From assembly GCA_024138015.1 (NCBI GenBank), contig JAMXBB010000009.1, positions 39,368,344 to 39,432,343 of the forward strand: a stretch of 64,000 nt of DNA, read 5' to 3'. The translations under genes and the position numbers were made by a program. The DNA comes from Lumnitzera littorea. Its lineage: Eukaryota; Streptophyta; Magnoliopsida; Myrtales; Combretaceae. Every line of letters starts with the position of its first letter. Position 1 is the stretch's first letter. Under the pieces are notes generated by a model. It saw only the letters and a program-made list of their open reading frames with translations. It was not told the DNA's origin and ran no database searches. Positions 59,201-64,000 of this stretch are shown here, one piece after another.

Positions 59201-61944
59201 AGTTTCTACGGCAAAGATTTTGGAAAAACTACATAAACTAATTATAGAGGGTTGTGTATCAATGAAACAAGTAGTTGACTTTGAGTATGGACAAGATTGT
59301 TCCAAGGGGGGAACTAACAAAATCATACTTCGTCAGCTATCTTTTTTGAAGCTTTCTAGATTGCCAATGCTTAGCAGTTTCTGTGGTAAGCATATGACTG
59401 AGTGGCCATCACTGGCGAGGATGGAAGTTGGGGATTGTAATACAGTGGAGGCTTTTGCTGTGGATTCAGAGCAACATTTCGGGGCAATTTTCTTGCTAGA
59501 GAAGGTATCAATCTTAAACCTTAAGACAATTTTCACAGTTAGAATTCTAAGCTGTATAAAGAGGCAACACAAAACAACCGATAAATGATAGAGCAGGGGT
59601 AATAAGATTCCAGAAAACCAGAATTGAAATGTTGAAACTTCAATCATTTGATAAAATAAGAAGTTTGACAGCTTGAGTGCATAAAAGTTAACTATTCTGA
59701 GAAGTTGAATTTTCTTATACTAACACAAGCCATATTTAAGCATCACATATAGTAAAAGAAATCAGGCAAGCTACTTAATCATAAGTGCTATAGCCAATGA
59801 TGAACCAAACACTTCTATTTGGGACCTTATGAGGTGTTTGATTGAAGCATAATTACCCTCTCAAGGGTTTAAAGATAAAGTTAGACTGACCAGTTATTCT
59901 CATTTTCTCCCCCCTTTTGTTTTTTTTACAATTTTTTGTATGAATAACAAGAACTTATCGGATGTTTATTTTTAAATTTCTATACATTCTCAAGATGAAT
60001 TCTGCAGGTTACATTTCCCAAGATGAAATCACTCCAAATCTTCAATATGTTGAAGATGAAGGAACTATGGAGCATTAATGGGCAAGGAATAGATTCCGAG
60101 TGTTCATCAGGGGCATTTTTCGAACTAAAAAGTTTTGAAATACGGAATTGTCCAAGTCTTAAGACCATCTTTCAATCCAAGATGCTTACAGGATTTCCGA
60201 ATTTGGAGACTTTGACTGTGGATGATTGTGTTTCACTCGAACAAGTGTTTGAAGTTCAAGATTTAAGAAGTGGGGCAGAATTAAACAATACTAACAGTTC
60301 CATTATAATACCTTTTTCTTTGATGGAATTGTACATATCAAAACTTCCAGCAATGAACCATGTTTGGGATATAGAGAACAGTAAGGGGATAAATTTTGCA
60401 TGTAAGAGATTGGGGCAAATAACAGTACAGAACTGTGCTTGTCTCAAACATCTATTCCCAGCTTCTGTTGCGAGATATTTGGACCAGTTTCATTTTATTC
60501 AAATAATGGACTGTAAAGACATGGAGGAGATTGTTCAGAAGAAGGTCTGTGGCACAGATGATGATGGGGAACATCACCAATTCGTACCTAATCTAAAAGT
60601 GACCAGCTTGAAGTTAATAGATTTGCCAGAGCTGAAGAGCTTTATCCCTTGCAAAAATACAACAATAATAGGTTGTCCCAAAGCAAAAGTACCTGTACCA
60701 AGCCTACAGGAGATGAGTGGTGATCGCGATATCATTCCTGTTGGAAAGGTAAATAGCTCTACCAATGCTCTAATTTGCCTTCTATATATATATATCTCTC
60801 TTTCTCGGTCTCTCTCTTTTTTTTTTTTTTTTACTTTCCATTTTTTTCCCTGTTTCTCTTGAAATGAAAATTTTTGTCAAACATGGACAAGCTTTTTTGT
60901 TTTGTCATTACTTAGTAGAGGTAGGAATCTAAGCTTCTTCCCACAACAGTGAACCAACGAAGAAACATAATTCTAGAATTGGAGAAAGAACCTGCATCCA
61001 GCAAGAAAACAAGATCAGACTTAACTATCTCTGTTTCATTTGTTTATGTGATCGGCCAGGTTGATATTCCCAGCAGCTTGAAGGAACTTAAAATGGACAT
61101 GAGAGGTCTTCAGGAAATGCTACTTTTAGGTGGCTCAGCCAACCTGTCAAGTCTTTCCTTATGTAACATTGATGCAGCAGCAGTTAAGGGATTTCCCTGG
61201 GAGTTTCTTCTTGTGCATTTTCCAAATCTAGAAAGACTCGAATTTAGTGACAGTTTCATTGAAGAGTTGTTTCCGTTAGCAAATGAAGAAGCACAGGAGG
61301 CGGAAGAAGCAATTGTTCCATACAATTCAAAACAAGAAAATATACAGTTTCAAAGTTTAAAAAAACTTTTGCTTCGGAATCTACTTGGACTGAAGGGTGT
61401 GTGGAGAGAAGCCTCCGTAATGGAAGAGGTACTCAATACAGTTCAATATCTAGATATTGTTAGATGTCATTCTTTAGGACATCTCTTTCAAGCCCCAGCT
61501 TCTTTCCGTAACTTGGTATCAATACAAGTCATGCGGTGTTTTGGAATGGCATACTTGTTGACGTCTTCCGCAGCAAGATGTTTGAAGCAGCTTTCTGACC
61601 TAAAAGTATCGGGATGCAAATTCATGATAGAAATAGTGAAAGACGACCAGGATGGAAATGGGGGAGTTAATGACATTTGTTTCCCCAAGCTAAAAGAAGT
61701 GATACTTTGGGGTTCAAAGCAACTCAAGAGTTTCTGTTCTTCTGAAAACTGCAGCTTTGAATTCCATTGCTTGGAATCTGTCATTTTGGGAGATGTTCCT
61801 AAATTGGAAGCCTTCTGTCGGGGCGGTTTCTCTGCGGAACTGCTATCTGAGATTGGCACTTACGGAGAAGCTCCCAAGGTGGATAAGTTGATGCAAGAAA
61901 TAGAAGGGGAAATGCTGCTTGCTACTTCTAGGGGTAGGCTTTGA
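31578..61944 (+). CDS. CC-NB-ARC-LRR disease resistance protein (At4g27190-like), eight exons
   Basis: Intracellular immune receptor of the coiled-coil NLR class; relatives sense pathogen effectors and switch through ADP/ATP exchange in NB-ARC. The model joins 31578-32269, 41819-44015, 50919-51602, 54627-54749, 58076-58684, 58788-59504, 60008-60748 and 61060-61944. Every junction is GT...AG and keeps frame, giving about 2,215 residues. Motifs in order: coiled coil (1-130), P-loop GPPGVGKS (181-188), kinase-2 IVIILDDIW (259-267), RNBS-B LLLTSR, a degenerate GLPL (CLPVYI, 346-351), IHD in place of MHD (460-462), then LRRs to the C terminus. The order and At4g27190-like style are clear. Function is uncertain because NB-ARC motifs deviate from consensus. 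Exon 4 and the continuity across the 9.5- and 6.9-kb introns need transcript proof. Confidence 0.82.
32270..33398. other. Start of NLR intron 1, non-coding
   Basis: Poly-T/poly-A runs (32370-32389, 32513-32528, 33017-33038) and AT-rich sequence. No protein motif seen. Confidence 0.5.
33399..34389. mobile_element. hAT-like element of the TAAGGATG family in NLR intron 1
   Basis: The left end reads TAAGGATGCCATCG and the reverse complement of the right end reads TAAGGATGTTACAT. These match the TIRs of the element at 14310-14847 (TAAGGATGCAATCG). The interior shares the 'ccttata/aggtttag' motifs with it. The flanking octamers CTTGACCC and TTTTACCA agree at only five of eight positions, so the target duplication is decayed or was lost. 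Confidence 0.65.
33422..34043. repeat. ~310-bp direct tandem duplication inside the hAT-like element
   Basis: The unit 33422-33740 (from 'ttatagagtgtccaactcac' to 'gataaattatagtaca') is followed directly by a second copy 33741-34043. The copies share the CTTAAG/TTTTGGG-AATTAG blocks, the TA tract, and the 'cttactcttgatt..gtagtatt' block. They differ by many substitutions. Confidence 0.85.
35599..35976. mobile_element. 378-bp element with ~62-bp terminal inverted repeats
   Basis: 35599-35660 (starting GTTTACTGATCTTTTAAAAA) is the inverted counterpart of 35915-35976 (ending AGATCGGTAAAC). The match is close over the full 62 bp, ending at the 'ttatataaatac' block. Long TIRs starting with G recall Mutator-type MITEs. 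The flanking nonamers TTTTTGTAT and TTATGCTAT agree at six positions, so a 9-bp duplication is possible but not proven. It lies in NLR intron 1. Confidence 0.8.
36955..37570. repeat. ~300-bp direct tandem repeat, two copies, in NLR intron 1
   Basis: Copy 1 (36955-37250) and copy 2 (37251-37570) share 'ctaagtgattgaaaa..gatttagttattgattacttttgattt', 'cacaatgttttgttggaga', 'ataccatgtttcttaatatta', 'ctatcataattag' and 'aagagctaagcct'. A partial third, more diverged copy of the first third is at about 36508-36590. The unit may be an old LTR-like or satellite-like sequence; it is unclassified. Confidence 0.75.
37571..39600 (+). pseudogene. Decayed gypsy-like relic in NLR intron 1
   Basis: Only fragments are readable. 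At 39037-39165 the plus strand encodes DATHLLLERP, two stops, then YDYHTTNMDFRIQRDF, like the protease-RT linker block (DACHLLLGRPW..YD) of plant gypsy elements. A 63-codon run at 38119-38310 ends DRCKVPFLIGNTNEMDF..VNIDAYHIFV and resembles the same block. Nothing else was recognised, so this is a tentative relic. Confidence 0.4.
39600..41818. other. End of NLR intron 1, non-coding
   Basis: AT-rich, with a poly-T run at 41111-41133. No domain or LTR seen. It ends in the GTGCAG acceptor. Confidence 0.45.
41819..44015 (+). CDS. NLR exon 2: kinase-2 to MHD and first LRRs
   Basis: Residues 231-963. The acceptor is GTGCAG at 41818, and its first base completes a Ser codon, giving LAYSLGLNFDNE, which reads as family sequence. 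It holds kinase-2 (LDDIW), RNBS-B, an RNBS-C-like LKALFQQEGIELF, the GLPL site as CLPVYI, an RNBS-D region lacking the usual Phe-Pro-Glu-Asp (LILLCGQIGNQIIPIED), and KIHDVMSN at the MHD site. LRRs start with FFEKTKKLQVLDL, and a SLCEL-like region follows. A Cys-rich module (FCHKLQNLFSPSLAKGL) lies near the end. The exon ends CAG|GTAC, phase 0. Confidence 0.9.
44016..46297. other. First part of NLR intron 2, non-coding
   Basis: AT-rich sequence with short CT-rich runs around 45040-45090. No recognised exon or element. Confidence 0.45.
46298..47415. mobile_element. 1.1-kb hAT-like non-autonomous element in NLR intron 2
   Basis: The left end TAGGAATATAAATGAGTTAAGCT and the reverse complement of the right end (TTGGACTATAAGTGAGTTAAGCT) match at most positions. 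The sub-terminal interior has repeated GAGCTTAAG/GAGCTCA-like motifs and GAGCTTACTCG/TTAACAA repeats. This resembles a common plant family with TAAATGAGCC-type ends. The octamers flanking it (ACTCCTGA, ATTCCCAT) agree at four positions with three transitions, so a target duplication is only suggested. It also contains an (AT)(GT)n tract at 46855-46883. Confidence 0.6.
47416..50918. other. Second part of NLR intron 2, non-coding
   Basis: AT-rich, with segments resembling the 'aggtttt..gggaatag..ctataggattttag' dispersed repeat (47440-47520, 48000-48070) and poly-A/T runs. No exon recognised. Confidence 0.45.
50919..51602 (+). CDS. NLR exon 3: LRR module
   Basis: Residues 964-1191. It opens VSFPSLDSLTLCELPNL after TTCCAG, and ends SHVK at AAG|GTAC. 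It contains the family LRR module with Cys (SHCHKLTHLFSPWMIKSL) and a second LRR set ending with KLEMRGCPKL. Both borders are phase 0. Confidence 0.88.
51740..52350. mobile_element. Possible MITE with TAAAGGTGT ends in NLR intron 3
   Basis: The left end TAAAGGTGTACAAA and the reverse complement of the right end TAAAGGTGTCTAAAA share the first nine bases exactly. The flanking octamers ATCAAAAT and GTTAGGAT do not match, so no target duplication supports it. Confidence 0.35.
52351..54626. other. Rest of NLR intron 3, non-coding
   Basis: AT-rich. A perfect 9-bp-arm hairpin, CTCTTCAAG-GTGAA-CTTGAAGAG, is at 54245-54267. No gene or element recognised. Confidence 0.45.
54627..54749 (+). CDS. NLR exon 4: short linker exon
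   Basis: 41 codons if the acceptor is CTAAAG at 54626; 29 codons if it is GCAAG at 54662. Both are phase 0. It ends DHEPFFSMK at AAG|GTATGT, a strong donor, and the FFSxK ending is like linkers that precede a Val-x-x-Pro exon in this family. It carries no LRR. The short length leaves the call tentative. Confidence 0.5.
54750..57741. other. First part of NLR intron 4, non-coding
   Basis: AT-rich. A perfect 18-bp palindrome GGGGGTTATATAACCCCC is at 57213-57230. No exon recognised. Confidence 0.45.
57742..58014 (+). pseudogene. Copia RT/RNase H-junction fragment in NLR intron 4
   Basis: The open run 57754-58014 begins MSNAKLVGSP and contains SPTSETEKEEM, then DSLMYAMVCTKLDITY. This matches the copia block MSNAKPV.TPL..HFKLS, where SLMYAMVCTRPDI is a hallmark near the end of the RT domain. 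The sequence after ITY does not match, so it is a clipped insertion rather than a whole element. It lies 62 bp before NLR exon 5. Confidence 0.75.
58015..58075. other. End of NLR intron 4
   Basis: Ends with the acceptor TTTGCAG before exon 5. Confidence 0.5.
58076..58684 (+). CDS. NLR exon 5: LRR module
   Basis: Residues 1233-1435. It opens VILPSLEKLLLSSLGCL after TTGCAG, and ends PLFDDK at AAG|GTTC. It has DECHELRSLFPDAVARTL followed by HISSCKKMVEVV, then KLENLHELDSF and WISGCTKLKSF. The donor GTTCTT is weak by consensus, but the frame and next exon fit. Confidence 0.87.
58788..59504 (+). CDS. NLR exon 6: LRR module
   Basis: Residues 1436-1674, separated from exon 5 by a 103-bp intron. It opens VIIPNLEKLHIEGLEMED after TTTTAG and ends FLLEK at AAG|GTAT. 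It has DLEVEACHKLSTVIPPHIL, then EVRSCMLLRNIFTVSTAKI and IIEGCVSMKQVV. Phase 0 at both borders. Confidence 0.88.
59505..60007. other. NLR intron 6
   Basis: 503 bp between exon 6 and exon 7. GT at the left border and CTGCAG at the right, with a pyrimidine-rich stretch around 59900-59930. Confidence 0.75.
60008..60748 (+). CDS. NLR exon 7: LRR module
   Basis: Residues 1675-1921. It opens VTFPKMKSLQIFNMLKMKELW after CTGCAG and ends PVGK at AAG|GTAA. It contains EIRNCPSLKTIFQSKML, TVQNCACLKHLFPASVARYL and QIMDCKDMEEIVQKK, the standard Cys module of this family. Confidence 0.88.
61060..61944 (+). CDS. NLR exon 8: last LRR module and stop
   Basis: Residues 1922-2215, ending at the TGA at 61942-61944. 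The frame is open from 60949, but the acceptor CGGCCAG at 61059 is preferred. It gives VDIPSSLKEL, in keeping with the Val-x-x-Pro starts of the other exons, and preserves phase 0. An acceptor at 60949 would put a TGA first. It contains VRCHSLGHLFQAPASFRNL, SGCKFMIEIVKDD and, near the end, an acidic segment DKLMQEIEGEML. Confidence 0.85.
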   Translation, partial: VDIPSSLKELKMDMRGLQEMLLLGGSANLSSLSLCNIDAAAVKGFPWEFLLVHFPNLERLEFSDSFIEELFPLANEEAQEAEEAIVPYNSKQENIQFQSLKKLLLRNLLGLKGVWREASVMEEVLNTVQYLDIVRCHSLGHLFQAPASFRNLVSIQVMRCFGMAYLLTSSAARCLKQLSDLKVSGCKFMIEIVKDDQDGNGGVNDICFPKLKEVILWGSKQLKSFCSSENCSFEFHCLESVILGDVPKLEAFCRGGFSAELLSEIGTYGEAPKVDKLMQEIEGEMLLATSRGRL

Positions 61945-64000
61945 TCAATGATGATTAAGACACTATGCTTCTTTTTGAGTTCACAGTTATTAGAATGTTG
62001 ACTTCCTTTCCATTTTTACACGCGTACATCTACGTATAAACTGGTTTGTTGCACATTGTACATGGGGATTTTGTTGGGTTGAAGTTGCGTACAGTGACTA
62101 GTTGTACTGCAGATATGCAGATTCTGATACAAATATGTAGGCTATAGTAGACATGATCATTAGCAGAATCTGCACATTTGTACTGGACACCTCTTGATTG
62201 TATTATAATTTAACACGACTTCATAAACAACAACTTCACTCAATAGTTTTTCCATAGTATATGCCTCCTCTAATTTTTATTATGCATCCAACTCTTTCTA
62301 GGCCTTCAACGTGATGCTTTTTTTTATTTTCCCTTTTTCCCCAAAACGTGATGATCTTTTAGAGTGCTCTTTTCTTTTCCTTTCTTTCTTTTTTCTTCTT
62401 TTTTTTTTTTTTTTTGACATATTGTTTTGAATTTGCCAATGTTATCTCAATCCGAAAATAGAAAGATATTAAGGATTCAGTAGTTCTAATATACCATATA
62501 AATTAATAAGTGGCATAAAATATTAATAAAATTTTAATATAGAGATATGTAATTAATACTTCTATAAAAAAAAAAAAGATACTTCTCTTCATTTTTAAGT
62601 ATTTAAATATTATCTATATTTACATATCATTTATCGATTCATCTTGTTAATACTATTGAGTTCTTTTTTCTAAACTAAGGGTCATCCTAGAGTTGATAAA
62701 CATATCAAAATATAATTCACATTTTAATTATAAAATATAAAAAATGTGAAATTATGGTAAATTGCACGTTGAAAAAAAATTAAAACTCTGATATCCGGTC
62801 TAATTAAAACATAAAATAGAACATGTATTCACCGAGTTACATCGACTAACAAAGTTCGAATAGATTGGAACAAGTCCATCCCCTTTATCCCGAGCATAAA
62901 ATAGGGATGCGTTTGACTGTGAGTGTTTTTTTTTTTTTTCTTTCCTTTTATTTTATTTCTTGTTTTCTCTAATAGCTATGAATTATTTATCGCCAAAGAT
63001 AATTGAGGTAAGTAAAACTGAAGTGGAAATGTGTAATTGCAACTTAAAAATAATGCTTATTGCTGTTGTCTATCTTGAGTTGGTGATTGGAATCTTGAGT
63101 TGTTGGTGTAGAAGCTTTAGCAAGAGGTTGGTAGATGTAGTGCTTATCTAATAGTATCGACCAAGCGAAGGTCACAATAAGACTTAATTAATAGCATTAT
63201 CTTTACAGTTGATTTGAGTCTCATTTTAGATCGATTGCCGATTATCTAATTGAAGGGATGTTACCATAAATTCTTTCCAAAAGGACTAAAGCACATAGGT
63301 TTCTAGCCAAATTAAATTGTGAAAAAATCGAAAAAAAAAATTAGTATCAAATTGCTCATTTGTCAAGTGAATGCAACTAATTTTATAAAACTTCAGCTGT
63401 TTTTGGGAGCATATGCTAAGGATTATTTATATATTAACACAAAATATAATCCATACATTTTTTTCTAATTGAGTTTTTAGATTTATACTTTTTTCTATTT
63501 TAATCCTCAATGTTTATAAAAGTTTATAAAAAAGACTCAAAAAAGTCCTTTATACTAACGAAAGTCTTTTTTTGTAACTTTCCGAAATGTTTGAGGATTA
63601 ATAAAAAATAAAAATAAAAATTCGAGGACTAAATGAAGTAAACACTGAAATAGGTATTCCAAACAATAAAAAATTACACGAAATAAATATAGAAATAAAA
63701 ATATCTAACTTATTTCTACTAATAGTCATTCATAAGGCATAACTTTTATATTCCATATCTATTTCATTCTAGAATATAAATGGACCATTAGTGTTTAATT
63801 GTCGGGAAAGAAGTAAGATTTTAAGAGAACAATTAACCTATGATGTTCCATAGTTTTTACAGCAGTAGGCATTTTTAGAATAAAATTCACATCTCTTGGG
63901 GAATAGCAAATCTCCTTACAGATAATATTGGTCTAATATACTTACGACAAGGAGAGGAGGATATACCTTCACTGTAACTGGAGGTGGCTATGGACATCAG
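61945..64000. other. Downstream of the NLR, no gene recognised
   Basis: 3' flank with a 63-codon open run at 62960-63151 whose C-terminal half looks membrane-spanning (LKIMLIAVVYLELVIGILSCW) but has no recognised domain. No clear AATAAA was seen just past the stop. An inverted element is at 63460-63645. Confidence 0.45.
63460..63645. mobile_element. Short MITE-like inverted element
   Basis: Perfect 11-bp inverted arms TTAATCCTCAA (63500-63510) and TTGAGGATTAA (63591-63601), flanked by 'ttttagatttatac' and 'attcgaggactaaat'. This is a common plant MITE layout. No target duplication was established. Confidence 0.4.

Noticed and set aside
60949..61059. Extra upstream coding for NLR exon 8
   Set aside because: Open frame continues, but an exon starting at the 60949 acceptor would open with TGA in the required phase. 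The acceptor at 61059 gives the family's Val-x-x-Pro start.
62960..63151. 63-codon open run with a membrane-like segment, faintly like a VAMP C-terminus
   Set aside because: Resemblance is to hydrophobic pattern only. No SNARE motif, no neighbouring exons.

Overview
The window reads as nuclear DNA of a flowering plant, most likely a eudicot. It is strongly AT-rich, full of poly-A/T and (TA)n tracts, and dominated by decayed plant-type transposable elements (two Ty3/gypsy, one Ty1/copia, a LINE fragment, several hAT-like and other MITE-like elements). The only substantial gene is an intron-containing CC-NB-ARC-LRR immune receptor. I cannot name the species. No rRNA, tRNA or CRISPR array was recognised.

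Left part (1-30.8 kb) is a transposon graveyard. A degenerate Ty3/gypsy element (2235-8040, minus strand) is followed after 303 bp by a second one in the same orientation (8344-14099). Next come a hAT-type MITE with an exact 8-bp target duplication (14310-14847), blocks of a degenerate ~116-bp repeat (17.4-19.4 kb), a Ty1/copia element with exact 5-bp target duplications (23794-28761, plus strand), and a minus-strand LINE fragment (29512-30330). All the pol genes are broken by stop codons.

Right part (31.6-61.9 kb) is one plus-strand NLR gene of the RPS2/RPS5-like, At4g27190-like class. I assemble it from eight exons into an open frame of about 2,215 residues. Exon 1 carries the coiled coil and P-loop. 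A 9.5-kb intron splits the NB-ARC domain before kinase-2. Exon 2 carries the rest of NB-ARC and the first LRRs. Six further exons, all with phase-0 borders, carry C-terminal LRRs; the five long ones share a Cys-rich module, and most of them begin with Val-x-x-Pro. The introns hold further elements: a hAT-like element with an internal tandem duplication, a 378-bp element with long inverted repeats, a gypsy trace, a 1.1-kb TIR element and a copia fragment. A five-copy ~130-bp repeat with purine-rich ends lies between a TATA-like tract and the NLR start codon.

No new biochemical system is evident. The most informative features are the modular symmetric LRR exons, the departures from NB-ARC consensus in an otherwise open gene, the repeat leader before the start codon, and the transition-type decay of the retroelements.
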